Shown here in pieces: positions 37,101 through 51,481 of a stretch of DNA of 64,000 bases (the first letter of the stretch is position 1; each line of letters opens with the position of its first letter). This DNA comes from Strix aluco (taxonomy: Eukaryota; Chordata; Aves; Strigiformes; Strigidae): positions 4,958,632-5,022,631 of the forward strand of contig NC_133933.1 in the NCBI RefSeq assembly GCF_031877795.1, given 5' to 3'. The notes below the pieces were generated by a model. The model was given only the letters and a program-made list of their open reading frames with translations. It was not told the origin of the DNA and ran no database searches. A program made the translations under genes and the position numbers.

Positions 37101-40100
37101 AATATTTGTTCTAGTAGATACAATTATTATTGCTTGTGATAAATTAGATTTCTGAGTAAAACACCAGGATGCTGTTGTTGTGTGCTGTTGAATGATGTCC
37201 TCATACAGGTGTTAACTATGGGTCACCGAGAGACAAATTGTGTAATAAATTTGCTTAATAAATCAGTCCAGCAAAGAATATAAAAACATTGTTTAATCAA
37301 TGTTGTTGAAATGAACATATTTCAGAATCCAACCACCTCACTCTGTATAAATGTCTCCGTTACTGCTCAAACTTAGTATTTCTCACATGAAGACAATTAT
37401 GTGTTACAATCTGAAAGCTCAGAATATGAAATATTGGGGGAAATTCAGTATTTTAAATGTTATCCATTTTCTACCTATTCCAATACCAAAGAGGACAGCA
37501 CTTCCCTCCATAAGCAACGTAATGTATTGCATTTATTTTAGTAGCTGGCTAACTAAGTATGGGTACAGAAAGAGTGATAAGGTAGCCAGATCCTTAGGCA
37601 GTGAAAATGGACCTTTAATTTGCTAGCAGAAAGGAAAGAAATAAATTTTGTCAAAGCTTTGAAAATGATAAGGGTAATTTTTAGAAATAATACTTGCACT
37701 TTTTTTCATTTTCTGCAAAGCTTCCATTTATGTAAGAAATGAAGAGTTTTAATCTTCTTAGTAAGCTTTTTGATCATTATTTGATTAGTTTATATAATCA
37801 GTATATTTCTCATTTCTAATGAAATGGCAAACTTTTTCTGTTTCTTTGCTTACTTCTGTCTATCTATGTGTCTGGGATGAGTCTAGTTCAACTCCTGCCA
37901 GAGTCTATATTGATGAATGACATTTGTACTGTTGTTTAGTCCAAAACCCCCTAACACATTTAGACTGATTATAGACTTCAGAGCCAAGAAATACTGATAT
38001 ACAATCAGAATTGGAGAGAGAAGGGGACAAAGTGTTTTTGCTTGTGCTTTGGAGATGTTAAAAAAGCTGCTCTAGCCTCATAACTTTGGCATCAGAAATG
38101 TAGTGAAAGTGGGAAATGTTTACATCTCATTTTTGGATGAGATGAAGGCAGATGAAGGCTGATCGGCCTTCCCATGGTTGAGCCATTTCTGGAGACGATG
38201 CATCAGATGTCTGGGATAATATGGAAGCTGTGGTTGGCAGCCTCTAATGCAGGCTCCCGTCTCTTCTGGAAATAGCATTAAGCATAAAATGTATGGCCTT
38301 GAAACTTACATTGTCTGGAGTAACAAATGCTGGGCCATGTTTCATAAAGAAATATCTTTTTAAAAAACCCAAACGAATAGCTGGAGAAATCATATTTTAA
38401 TCCTCGTATCCTAGTGAATTCTGTACTTGTATCACAACATACACTTGTAATTGATCCCTTATGGTGCCTTCTGGGCACCTGCTCAGATCTTAGGCTCTCA
38501 TGGGACAAAAATCACCCACCACAAGAGCTGGAAAAGCTTAACACAGCTCTCCTTTCCCTGGCTTTCCACATGCTCTGTGCCTCTTCTTCCTGTGGGCCTT
38601 GGGGTGTCTTAAAAGAAAACAAGCTGATAGGCACTGCTATTCCTTAGTGGCCCTAGATGGGGCCACCGAGGGTCTGAGGCTACGTATCAGCCAGGGAAGA
38701 TTGCCAAGACACTTGCTGGGAGGTGATTTTGGGGATACCCAAAACACTCGTATTTTGTGATCTCCTTCCGTCTAGCTTTTGAATTGGTCATGTTTAGAGA
38801 TTGCCCTTAGCCTGGGACTGGATGACTGCTGAGGGTCAGAGGACTGGTATCCACTTTCACTCCTGAGTCTCTGCGAGCAGTTGTTCGTGCCACAGACTTC
38901 TGGTGATTCACTCACAAACCTTTAGTGTGTGACTGATACTGCTCCTTGGTGGTTACGGTCTGTATGTCCGGAAGAGCTAAGGCAGTAAATCCTAGTGGCC
39001 AAACCTCTACTCCGAGGGAGTGGGAAGGGGAGAGTGTACTTAACGACTCATTGCTTCTCCTCTTAACTGGGTATAAGTGACACAACCCTGGCTGTGGATT
39101 TTGTTCTGGATTTGGTAACTTCTTGGGCAGGGACCCTTAAAGGCTCCGTTAACAATTTCATGTGCTGACTCAGGAGGCAGACTGCTTTGACAGACCATCT
39201 TCACATCTTACCATTACTACATCTGCTAACGAAGGGCAAGTGTTAATCAGCAGCAAAACGAAGGAGCCTTCTCAGCAGTCCAAACATGGCACATGCCTTA
39301 CCTAGTCAAGCTTCACTGGCTCAATGACATTAATTTGCTCCTGACCTAATGCTCCCAGCGCTGCAGTTCAATGTGTTTATTAATTCTAGGAATGAGCTTT
39401 CATATGAATTTTATTGTTGCACTGAGACACAATGAGGTGAAGATATGTGGCTTCTATTCTGCTCTCCATATCTGTGCCATAAAACATAGCGTTTGCTGTG
39501 CTGGTATTATTTGTGAGCTTGTATTAGTGCTGAGCTAAGGCCTGTTGAAATGTCCTGGACATACAGATGCCTCATTAAGCTTTGGGATAGATTTTTAAAA
39601 TTCTTGTTCCTGTTTCAAGTCAGAGGAGGCTTGAAGTAGCAAGGCTTGCCATAGAACTAGGATTCCCATGTCATGAAAAGTTTCACTAACCTGGCTCAGA
39701 CACATAAAATAACTGGGAGAAATTTCCTAGTGGATGATCACCCCTGACATTAATCAACTTCTAACTGAGGACTGATGGGTTGGTCTATTGTTTTCCATCC
39801 CAGGGAATTTTATACATTCCTCGGATGAAGATGGCACAGATCATGATGGAGATGGGTGACCGTACTGAGTGGACTCATGCTGGGATGCAGCATAGGAAGT
39901 GTCATGTGTCAGTCGCAGAGAACTTTCTTTTACCAAAGGGGGATATTACTTTGTATTGATAAGCAGGGGAAACCTCTGCTTTCAAAGAACAATTACTAAA
40001 TATGAATAAATATTGATTTTTCATTATGAATAGATATCTACAGTTAGACAAGGTAGTCAGTATGAACTACTATAACATCAGCCTTATGAGCTAAAATTTG

Positions 40101-43100
40101 CCACCACTGGGTTCATCAGGAAGACTTCATTGCTTCAGCAGGAGTGAGATGAACTCCTCTGAGAAAAATTATGCAGGAGTTTCTTTCTCACCTTAGCCTG
40201 ACAGGGAGAAGGATCTTTATAGCGTTTCATTAAAGAGAATGACCTGTTCCATGCTCTTAGGCCAAGTCCTCAGAAGAGACAGATTTTAAATCCTTCCCAC
40301 AGCGATAGTTTAGTTCACCCAGCCCAAGGCACTTCACTGCTTTCCAGCAGTAAAGAAAAAGAGGCGTGCAGAGTCCTTCCTCACAAGCTGGCGGTTTTTT
40401 TTCTTAAATACAGAATTAATCTAAAATTAATTTTCCACATTTGCCAGTTTCAGCCACAGCTACAGTTATTTCCATACGCTGGGACAAAGTTTTCAATCAT
40501 GGCCTGTATTTTTGGGTTGCCTGAAATTCAGATTGAAGCTAAATTTGCTTCACAGACTGCTGCCGGCTGTCTACTGGGCATTGATGATTGTTCGTGTTCA
40601 TCCAGGGCCCGTCTGAAGTTTCAGCCAGCAATTACCCTTGATGTCTAATGAAACCTGAGGAAATAATTAGTCTTTTTTTGTGACTCTGCTATCCTGCATT
40701 ACTTAACCTGGATTCAAGGCAGCCTGATGGTGAGGAAAGGGGAATGTAGGGAGAAGGGAAGAAAATAAGTAATTTGTCAGCTTGTCGTTGTGCCTCCCTT
40801 CACCTGGGGTTTGAACAAATGAAGGACAGAGCACGAAGCTTCGCTAACAGCTACCTGACCCCTCTCCTTGCCCGTCGCCTGCTAGACCCTCTGCCCCAGC
40901 GACATACGCTCGGATCTGGTTCCTGCAGGGCTGCAGCGCCGGATCCTGCAGCAGACTGCGCACGCTGCAGCGGCTGACAGCAAATCCCCGAGGCAGAGGG
41001 CTTCACTGCATCAAATATTAACATGGATACTGCAGCGTGCCCTCCCTGCTTTACTCCTGCCCGAATTTAACACCCGTGAAGCCTCCTTCTCAACCTCTTC
41101 ACTGCAACCTTGGAAGCAGCACTTGCAGCAGAGTCACTGCACAGACTGCAGTGCCCTCTGGTTTGCAGGAACCAGGGGATGTTGCTGAGGGCAAGGAGGT
41201 GACATCCTGGGAAAGGAGGACTTGTGGGTCTGGCTGAGAGTGGTGGGAGATGGGGAAGGGCATCCCACTGCTAATGGGGCTGTTCCAGAGCAGAAAAGCC
41301 CAGTGAGGTCAGGCAGGTGCTGTAGAAGGCTCACGATGGGTTTGCAATACGTCCCTCTAAGGAGGAGGGCCCTCCTTTTTCTCTGGCAGCCACCCAGGTC
41401 CAAAGTGCAATAAACTCCCAAAATGGATTATTTTTCTTTAAAAATAGAGCATGCCCCTCCCACAAGCTCCTTAAATAAATCTCTTGCCCCTATTCTCTTC
41501 AGCTCAAGGTCACCTGGAAGTGCAGCTTTTTCACTAGCACGGCATTTCACCACATGAGGGAGGAGACCAGAGAACCTGAGGGCTGTGACCACAGACCTGC
41601 TTGCTGTCTTTGTTGTATCTGGGCTAAGCCTGGGACATTTCAGGCAACAGTTTGGCTGTCAGTCACAGGGCTCAGTGCTTACAGGGCTGAAATACAGTTA
41701 CAAAGCTCTCTTAACCCATTAACTGATTTAAGTGACATAAATAGTCCTTTTTTTCTTCAACAATGGCTTTTTTTTTTTTTTCATTTGCTTGAACAAGGGG
41801 CTTTTAGTCTACCAGATGGGTCCAGGCTATATGTCCTCGAGATGTGCTCTTTAGATGCATTTTCAAAGCTTAAGAGGGCAACTTCATTTAAATCTGTGGT
41901 CTTCAATTTACCCTCAGGTTAAGTGTGAAGGCAGCAGCTGCACTACAAGTTCTCTTACACCGCATGGATTTTCTGCTTTGTGTGTCATTGGGGTTTCATG
42001 AAGGAAGGAGTCATCTCCTTCTTTTTATTCACTTTTTGTGAGAAATAAGTGTCAGCACCACAAAAGCAGTTCAGTCTGAAATACCTGAACTGGCCAATGT
42101 TGCTTACAGGAAACAAAATCTGTATCAGACAGAGAATTGTTCCCACATTATTTTTAGGTCAAGAATGAAGACTCGTTGGTTCTTCATCCAGGAATTCAGA
42201 TTACATAAAGTACACAAGAAAACAATGATTGCTTTAGATCTAAATTGGATTACATTCAAGTGAAGTTCATGCCCCATCCTGCTGTCTTCACTTACAGGAG
42301 TAGTATTTATAAATATATAGTAAAGCGTGTCAATATTCTTGATTGGAACTTATATTACTAACGAATGACTTCATTAGCAAGTATTGTTCTTGTCTTCAAA
42401 ATATCCCCATTACTAAAAATCCTCAAACATACATTTGCAGGAGGGATAGAAGTGAAGGGAGAGCTCTCCAAACTAAAACCAGCCAAAAAAATAAAGGGGT
42501 TTTGGCTGATATTGAAAGACCAGAGCATTTCTACCAGAACCTGAAAAGATGGCTCTCTACTGGGGGGTCTCAGAGGAGAGACATACTTACTGCTGAACAG
42601 CTCCAGCAAAATCCTTGGGTGCACCATCGGCTTGAGATACCTGGCCTTGAACACTGACCTCTTGGCTGCTTAAAAGTGTAAAAGAACCTTGTGGGATAGA
42701 GTTCCCTTATTTTACAATGCCGGATCTCACAGGCTTCACAGTGTACCAAATCTTAACTTCCCATTTGGGGACATCACCAGAAGCCACCTACCACTGCCAA
42801 ATATGCCTTTTAGGAGGACATCTGCTGCCATCCCTCTTGTTCAGGTAGTTCCTCTGTGTCACAGACTGTGCTGGGCCAGATGTGCTCAGTGTTAGGAGTT
42901 GTACACCCCCAGCTCGGGCTCATCACGGGCTTTGTGGTCCTTGTCATGCTGCAGCTTCACAAGCAGTGGTGGCTCTTGCTCCCGATCTGCTGGGGGCTGA
43001 GTCTGGGTGAGTCATCTCTGTGAGGCTCTGGAGGCAGCACTGCTGATAGTCGCTTGTCCTTGGGACAAGCTGTGCTCTCATATAAAGGATTGGAAAAGCA

Positions 43101-44641
43101 GGCTGTCTCACCTGAAACCCAGAATTTCTCTGGATTTATGCTCAGGTGAATGAATGCAGATGTGCCTAAATAAATGAGAGTCTTATGAAGGTAGAGGTTG
43201 GAAGGCAAATCCTGTTTTTCTGATGTAAAACAAGTACCATTTTAATGTTTAGAAGAATCAGACTGGCTGTCACTATTCATCCACTGCAAGGAATATTTTA
43301 TTCCTTCATTTTGGCATGGCTCTTTATAAAGCCTCTGGTCTTAAAGGCCCAAAGTCACCCCATGTAGGTCCCCAGTGATGGCAGAAAAAGGTTTAGGGAT
43401 TTAAACGAAAAAAGAATTGGAGCTTTCATTGCCCGGCAGTGAGGCAAAATCCCTCTGCCCTCAGCTGTGTAGCACACGCTCTACTCCCCAGCTTGAAATC
43501 TGGAGCTGTAGGATATCGACAGTGAGGCTGTGGGAATATCCAAGCACAGTTCTGGGGAATCCTCTATTTGCTGAAGTCTGCAACTTGTTCGTGAGCAGAC
43601 TGTGATTGCTCTCAAATGTCAGCTATTATTTTTTTTTTGCTGAGTTTATTCTTGCTCTTTCTGTTGGTAGGATGTGAATTGCTCTCGTCTCAGCTCACTG
43701 CTGTGGTTCATTGTCCAGCAGCTGAGCGAGCGGGTTAGTTTTGTTTCAACACATGCTGTAGCCAAAGAAACCTCTTGGCCATGCTGTGTGTAGATCTTCA
43801 TGTGTGATCCTCTCAAGGTACGTAGCTCCAGGTGTGCTTTTGTGCCCTGGATGAATATAAGGCAGTCTGTTTTTCTGCTTTTGTTTTGGGTTTTTTGAGT
43901 CCTGTTTTCTCCAGTAAAAACACCCCTGTGCTACAACAATGAATGCACCCTCTTGCCATCAGCAGTAGTTGTACCTGCATACCTCAGAGTATGCATTAAA
44001 TATAAAGGGTTTCAACAGGAATCCCCATATACCTCTACGCTGCAAGTAGTTAGCACATCAGCTTCCCAGTAGCCAGGCCGCTGGGGCCAAGAATCAGTCA
44101 GTTGCCATTTATTTTATTTATGTAATCAAATTTAATCTCATGTTTTATTGTTCAGCAGAGCTCTGTAAATCTCATGTAACCCCACAGGGCCCACCCAGCT
44201 CATGTCTTTCCCGAACCTTTACCCTACAGATTGTATCACAACCTATTTCAATATATCCATCTCCCTTAACGAGAACATGAACTGCAGCAGGGAAAAGGGG
44301 GAGCTTTTGCAAAATGTTTTAAGTTCTGATCTTTCAGGGCCATCATCTGTGGGCTGATGAGATTCAACCAATGACGATGCAACCGTAAGACCCAGGGAAG
44401 GGGCAACATTCCCACAAGGAACTGGAAAATATTCTACTCCCATACAAAAATTGAAAGGAAAAGGTTAGAAACCAAACCAGACCATCTTACTTGCCCTTGC
44501 AGGTCTTAATTCCTTCACAAACATGTACAAACTGAATAAAAAGAACTAGCTAAATAAAAATCCCCACGCAGAGAGAAAGATTTTGATCCTCTGTTAAAAT
44601 AGTTTGAGCAGAAAGGATTTTGCAGCCTCTCTGTTAATCTG
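34149..44641 (+). other. Intron 1 sequence, nothing recognised
   Basis: More than 10 kb of AT-leaning, CpG-poor intronic DNA. A T-run occurs at 41,768-41,781. I see no coding exon, RNA gene or clear repeat family. Confidence 0.6.
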
Positions 44642-44705
44642 CTGATCATGTGGTTGGAAGAGATGCCCTTGAGGTACTATCTAGCCTGTCGTTGAATTGA
44701 CTGGT
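44642..44705 (-). repeat. Possible short CR1 3'-end fragment
   Basis: GGTTGGAAGAGATGCCCTTG followed by AGGTACTATCTAGCC resembles the GGTTGGAAGGGACC...ATCATCTAG block at the reverse complement of a CR1 3' end. Only about 60 bp can be aligned by eye and the flanks fade out. Confidence 0.42.
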
Positions 44706-47700
44706 CAACAAAAAAAAGAAAGGAGAAAAAATAAGAATAGAAGTTGTGCTATTGTATTAATACAGCTAAATCCTTGCCTGCAAGTCTGGGTAATCTTCAC
44801 TGGAGGAGCGTGCTGGGTGTTTTTTCATCAGCCTGTGAAGGCTGAAATGGACTTCAGAAGAAAGAGAGGTTTCTAAATCAGCCTTGTGAGCCTGTAATAA
44901 ATAATGAAGAGTTCTCATACCCTGCACCAGGGAAAGCCAGGGTGAATGTGTGCCCTTGGCCTCTTCGAATTTATATTACTGATTCCTAGGAAATGAGTAG
45001 CAGCCAGGAATTAGTTGTAGGTGTGAATCAGAAAGCAGTGGTGGCCTTTGAAAATGAGTGAATAAGTTTTGCATATCCGTGGGGTGCTATTATGCATTCC
45101 TGTGGCTAATATAATTTGTTACTTAGCCTAGAAATGTCAGATGCTTTCAATATTTGACTTGTACAAGTGTAAGTGCACTGTAAGTACACATCTTAAACAG
45201 TCATTCCAAATTTATTGGTTTTGGTATAAATATTCACCAGTAATGAACAGTGGATACGACACTAGGATCTTCCCATTTAATCTCCCAGTTGTGCCCAGTG
45301 AAGGGAGCAGCCAGATCCTCTCCCTTCTCTGAACGGCATCTGCAGTAGTGCAGGTTCTGGGGAGTGGGCTGGTCGAGGGTCCAGCTTCACTTCAGGGACA
45401 TGAGCTGTTTAATAGCAGCAGATTTTTTTTGTCATTGTGACTCTGTAAAAGAGTCCTGAAATAATAAAATTTAGATCTGTAAAAGGTTTATTCATTTAAA
45501 ATTGGGTTCCTGGGCTTTTTTGCCATATAAACAGCATTTAAAAAGATACTCTGCTGTGTCCTTACATTGTGCCAGCTGCGTTTTACATACTCACGTGTCT
45601 CTCTGTGCATCACCTATATATAAACAGGGAATGAGGGTAGTTAAAAACTAAGTAGGGTCCTTTCTTTTTATAATGTGGCTCTAGCTATTTCTTTTCTTTT
45701 TTGAAAGGAAGTCAGTTTTTCAAAAGATCATGGGCTTCCTTCAGCTTTAAGTCCTACTTCCACAGTTTAATTTCCCAGTGGAGACTACAGCACAAAGTAG
45801 AAGAGAGTGGAGCCATGGGTAGGGCTGGGCTGCCCCGGACAGTGCAGAAAGTGAGCCCTGAGCCATGAGTGTGGCTGTTGGTCCTCAGGGATAGCTCAGA
45901 GTGCCCTCAGAAAGGTCAACCTTTTTTTTTTTTTTTTTTTGCTTATCCATTATTAAAGCTCTGTTGCCCTAGAGAAAATCCATTGGCAGTAGTGAGGAGG
46001 TGCAGGTGGTCTCCTGAGCTCCTTTCAGACACATTTTGGATAGCAGTTCCTCGAGGTGATGGGGCTTTGACTCAGGCCTATAATCTCTTGTGCCTTTTCT
46101 ATTTTCTTTACAGTGTTGCATTTCCACATGACAGTGCTCTCACCACAAATGGCTGCATGCACAAGGGAAAAATCTCAAGCTGGCAAGCTCCCTTCCTTCT
46201 TGCTACCTGCTTCAAACACTGTAGGATATAATGAACAGAAAGATGGACAGACAGACAGGTTGATATATGGATATACGGATAATTAAATTGTTTCTTTAAA
46301 GATAAGGCTCTTTAATTTGAAAAAGAACATGAATAATCAGTGATAACCAAGACTCTCAAAAACAAGGAGATCTTTTCTTTAGCATCTTTTTTTCTGTCCC
46401 TCATAGCTGAAAAATATTGCCTTTCTTCAGCTAAAAATCCCATTCTACAAATAACACCATCAGCCCAGTTTCATAATGCTTATATTTTGTCAGCTGCTGA
46501 TTTGACTCTGGCGACTTAGTTAAAGAAGATTTCTGCTAAAAATATCACTCCATTGGTTGAAACATGGCCGCACTTTCACCATCAGGCAGAAATGAAAGGA
46601 AAGGATGAATATTATAGACATAATTAATTACTCTGTTTACTGCAAATACATGTCAATAGTGGAAAGTTGTCTATTTACATTCCTTCTACCCTCATGATCG
46701 CCGCGTATAGAATTTTACTCTCCTGTTAAAATGTTTATATGTAGCAATAGCTGCGTTAATTGTCTTTCATTCATTTCTGTTAAAGTTAAGGTCACAGGTG
46801 TATAAGCCAGAAGCTACACTACCAACTCTTGCTAGAAGAAGGTGTCCTTTGGCATCGCACGTTTGCCTCAGTGCCCACACAAATGAGCTGAAAGCCCGTG
46901 AAACCTGCCCACAAAAGCCGTAGTGAAGCCACAGCCCTTTGGCCCAGCAGCCAAGCGTGTGTGTGCTCTGCTGGCAAAGCAATACTGCACTTACAAGGTG
47001 GTGCTGGAAGGGTTAAAAGAGCATAAAACTAAGACCAAACGCTGAGAAGGAGTGGGTCTTGTGCACCGTTCAATTCAACAAAAGCACAGTTATCAAGTCC
47101 TGTTCAGCATGGGAAAAGTAAGTCTTTACTGGTGTAATAGAGCTCAGGGGCAGGGGTAGGTGTAAGACCTGGACTGCAAAGAAATCTTGCAAATAAAAAG
47201 CACACAGAAAGAAATGAAATGCTGTCTGCCTGAGTCTGCTGACAGCCCGTAACAAACACCATCAGGGGAACACCTTTGCAATCAAAGCTATGGCAACATT
47301 GATGCTGATGGTGTTAACTATGTCACTGCCAATCTTTTAAACTAAAATACTGGGTTATAGTTCTTTTGCCACAAAATCTTTTCCTGTATTTTCCCGTCTA
47401 CCAGAATCATCAGCCATTCCATACTAAGTTTGTAAAAGCGCCAGTTAAACTCACAGCTTGTCTCATCCAGTCCTAAAAGCATCAGGATTAGTAAAGAAGG
47501 GATAGCACCAATTTTTAACATACAAATGAAGAATTTCACAGTTGTTTTAATGACTGAGTTATTCATTATTCCATTCAATTAATTAAAAAAAATTACTTTA
47601 AAATTAAATAAAGTTACCACAAAATTTCCTCCTGATTTGCAGACTTCCACAAAATGCAGCAGAAATTAGCTCTACTTTGTGACAGAGGCCAATGCAAATG

Positions 47701-49010
47701 TGCTTTCTTTTATTCATGTAATACTTGTGGGTTTCCTTTCTATCTTTTTAGCCTAAAAAAATCTTTCTCCAGTTTGTGGGTTTCCTTTTCATCATTCATT
47801 TAGCCTGAAAAAGTCCTTCTTCAGTTGTCTGTCTGCTTTCTTAGATCATTATAAGAAATTTGAGGATGATCTCTACTGGCTTGCATTTTCTGCCATTGAT
47901 GTGATCTGCATGTAATATAGGTGTGTGCAACTCTTCTGACACGGTGGCATTTTACACTGACTTTGCAAAGGCAGAGAAAACTTAGAAAGGGTTGAGGCAA
48001 TGTGGAGTGAGGCCTTTTGAACAACTGCTCACATCTAATGGTCTCTTGCAGAAGCTCAGCTCGCTTCTTCTGTTGACACCGGGTCTGCTCCTCTTGATTT
48101 ATGAAGGTACCGAGGGAGACCCTTCACCCACGGACACAGACCAACAGCAGCCAGTTGATTGCCACCACACTGATATGTAAGACACCCCCACTGGCAGGAC
48201 TAAGAGCAAAAGAATGAGCAGACAGGGTGGTTACTGTAATTTTTTCATGCTGCATTACCTGTTATGTGGCTGAAGCGCTCCTGACTCACAGACACTCACT
48301 GCAGCACTGGGGGGTAGTTAACAGGCACAGACACAGTTCATCTTCTGTATTACAGTGACTTTATAAGGTTGAATCAGATTGACCCAGCCTTAGTGGGAGA
48401 CATGTGAGAGAACAGGCTGTTGCTTACTGCCCACTGACTTCCCAGGCTGTGACCGACCCCCTTCCCGGAGCCCACTGAAAGTAGGTGCCTCATACCACCC
48501 ACAAAACCTCAGCACTTTGCAGTCGTGGTCCATGACCGACTCTTAAACTGTGTGGAAAAGGAGTAATAATGCTTTGGTGCAGATGGGTGCTAAACACCTT
48601 TGGTGCTCTGAGCCAAGGGTGGATGCAGGTCCCAGTCGGCTTCCTGGTAAATCTGTGCCTGCCTTTGCCCCACACTGGTTTCCCCATCACAGGTTTGACT
48701 CCTGCCCCCACCCTAAAAGGTCATTTTGGTTTGGGATGCTCAGCAGAGGTGACGATTAACTTAAACCAGGAGATGTGGAAGAGGCTTGGATATGTATATG
48801 GAGGCAGGGGGCCGGACCAGGAGCTCTGTGCACTCGAGAAGACCATGTAGAGGGAACAGTTTCTTTCTACAAACCTAGGAACAGCAAATGCAACAGGCCT
48901 CATGCAGTCTGGTAGGAACGCCCTTTATGCTCCCCAGGAAAATCTACCATGCAGTTTTCTTATTTCTTGCTGTCTCCTGAATCCCTCACTAAATGTCTTG
49001 CAATAACTCC
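44706..49010 (+). other. Intron 1 sequence; candidate conserved noncoding stretch near 46,440-46,800
   Basis: Intronic DNA with a T19 homopolymer at 45,922-45,940. The part from about 46,440 to 46,800 has the look of a constrained regulatory element: no low-complexity runs, very few CpG, and homeodomain-like TAATTAATTA and Fox-like TGTTTAC cores. This is inference from texture alone. Confidence 0.35.
45922..45940 (+). repeat. Poly(T) tract, 19 nt
   Basis: Uninterrupted T19 in intron 1, with no retroposon body recognised beside it. Confidence 0.9.
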
Positions 49011-49082
49011 TATTTATATTTATATTTATATTTATATTTATATTTATATTTATATTTATATTTATATTTATATTTATATTTA
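49011..49082 (+). repeat. (TATTTA)12 hexanucleotide microsatellite
   Basis: Seventy-two bases of perfect 6-bp periodicity, twelve TATTTA units with no interruption, ending at TAATCTATCC. Perfect arrays of this length are usually polymorphic. Confidence 0.97.
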
Positions 49083-51481
49083 ATCTATCCATCTATTTTT
49101 CTAAGCGAAACAGAAGGGGGCAGGTGGAGCCCCAGGAAAATCTGGCACAAAAGCATTTAAGATGCAAAGCACTCCTGGTTTATGTTAGCACACAGACGCT
49201 CTCCCCTTCCACGCTCCCTTATTCACTCTCCACACACTGCTGGCATCTACCAGCACATTTCTGGCTGGTAGCCCCACCTGCAAGCCTGACCCCACTAATA
49301 GCAGCGGTGAAACTTCCTCCAACTTGAAATGGGGTGTGACTTTCACCCCTAGATTCTAAAATTGGCCATTAATCAGATTTAATGTCTTAGGAGCAGCATA
49401 AGGAAACCCAGGTCGGAATATAATCAGAGAGAAGAGAGGCTGGCTGCTTGTCATTGCTGCAGTGGTGGTGAGTGAATATTTTGAGGAAGACCTGAACAAA
49501 TTTAAGGTGTGAATTTCACTGAAAATCATGACACAGTCAGAAATCTCATCCTCCAGCTAAACAGATGCCTTTTGTTTTCCTCCCAGGTTCTTGCCACGGA
49601 ATGTAAATAGCTTTGTTACGAGTCAAGACATTTTCTTTAATCCTCTCTACTAATACCTGGATTTCTTGTCCTGAGCCACCAAGATCCAGCTATACAAATG
49701 GCAAGTGAGGTTGTAGGATATTTTGGAGCAGGTATCTCCTGAAGGGATGGGGAAACACTAATCCCTTTGAGCAAAGCCTATATAATCATTTAAAATACCC
49801 TGTGAAATGCCAGCCACCCTTTTCCAGAGAAGACTAATTCAAACTGGATCACCAACAGCTGCTAGGATGATCAGGGCAGCAAACAGTCCATCTACCAAGA
49901 AAGGACTAACAGAGTCTGATCTTTCAGCCGTAAGAAATGCTGTGAAAGGTTATGACTGCTGTTTATATATCTCAGAGAGAGAGAGAAGGAGAGAGAGGGG
50001 AAGGAGAGAAACTATTTAAGCCACAGGACAAGACTGGCACGGGAACAAGTTGCTATTTTCAGGCTGCGAATTAATTTGTGCTAGAAGTGAAATATTTTCT
50101 GGGGATACTGGAGAAGTGAGGATCTGGACTCAGAACTATTGGGAGCACAATAAACTTAGGGAATCATAGGACATAGCTTGCTAAATTATAAATGAAGCTG
50201 TATGAGGCAACTACCTGTAATAACAGACTCCCAATCAGCCTGTTCAGCCCAGGCCTCTGCTCGGTGCCCTCGGTGCTGCTGGGAGCTCCCTCCAGATGAG
50301 GTGCCCACTCCTGGTCAGAGGGTTTCTTTCTTCACCCTCCACCACTCTGGCTGGTTGCTTTCCCAGACAAACAAAACAAACATTTTTGCCCACAATGTTT
50401 TTCTGTTGCTATCGGAAAGGAAGAAAAAAAGGAAAAACGTGTGGGTACATAGCTGTAGAAATGACTGCAAAGAGATAACACACTGAAAGGTTTATTTTCT
50501 AAAGCGGTTTTGTTAGCAGCAAAATGGGTAGAAAGTCAAGTTGTTATTGCTCTGAAGTGAAATTGTTACAAAATGGCTGCTCCGTGCTTTTATTTTTTTC
50601 GGTGCAGGAGCCTGATAAAGCAACGTGCACACGTCGGAGCCTCATAAAACAGCAGTGTTGTCTGACAGCCGACAGGACAACAATGACTTGCTTTGTATTG
50701 GGATGGGGTGGCTCCAGGCATTTCTTTTATGCCTGCCTGTTTTTTCTCCAAGATCTCAAAGGCAACTTTTTCCACCTGCGATTGCCCCTGGCTGCAGCGC
50801 CTGGGGGAGAAGTGTGGGATGGATTGCTCATAACCTCCCTATTTGCAGAAACCGGAGGCGTGGAGCGGTTGTGTCAACACAACTTGTCTGCTGCACCGCA
50901 ACTGTGTATACGCACAATCATGCTTATTTACCCACTAATGACCAGGGGTTGAGGTGCCCACATTTACAAGAAGAAGTAATTCCCCTGGTAGCACATTTAT
51001 GTTGCATAATTGCATTCACACTAAGAAATCATTTTATTGAGCTTTTTGTCATTATAGCAACGCAAGCCCATAGGAAAACTGGGCTCTGGAGAGTTCTTGT
51101 TCCAGCTAGGTATAGGTTCTGACACAGAGAAGCAGCGTGAGATTCTGATGTCACGTTCACTAGGATTTACCCAAAAGCCCCCGTTGTCCTGCACCACACA
51201 CATCCCCAAACCAAGTGCTGGTCCATGCCCCGAAACACCTGGAATTTAAGTAGGGGGGGAAAAAAAAACCCAAAAGGACAAGATAGGAAGGAAAAGAATT
51301 TTATCCGTATGGTGTACATGGGAGACAGATTCAGTTGTTAAACACAGACATCAGTGGGTACCTAAGACATCTGCACAACACTGACAGATATAGCCAGCAG
51401 CAGGAAACCAAATACCTACAGCATCTCACGTAGCTCTAGAGACCTATCTTCAGGCAACGCAAGCAAGCTCTGAGAGTAAAA
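49083..51481 (+). other. Intron 1 sequence, purine tract, nothing else recognised
   Basis: Contains a GA-rich tract at 49,974-50,010 and a G-then-A run at 51,254-51,268. The frames at 50,524-51,122 overlap in two + frames and show no recognisable domain. Confidence 0.6.
49974..50010 (+). repeat. GA-rich polypurine tract
   Basis: A 37-nt uninterrupted purine run made of GAGA and GGA units in intron 1. Confidence 0.85.

Noticed and set aside
42051..42066. Further RE1-like half site (GTCAGCACCAC) in intron 1
   Set aside because: Only the left half matches, and the right-half GGACAG core is absent.
49011..49082. CRISPR-like or telomere-like array
   Set aside because: It is a simple contiguous hexanucleotide array with no spacers, and the unit is not the vertebrate telomere repeat.
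50524..51122. Overlapping 142- and 165-codon + strand frames
   Set aside because: They occupy the same DNA in different frames, show no recognisable domain, and lie deep in intron 1.
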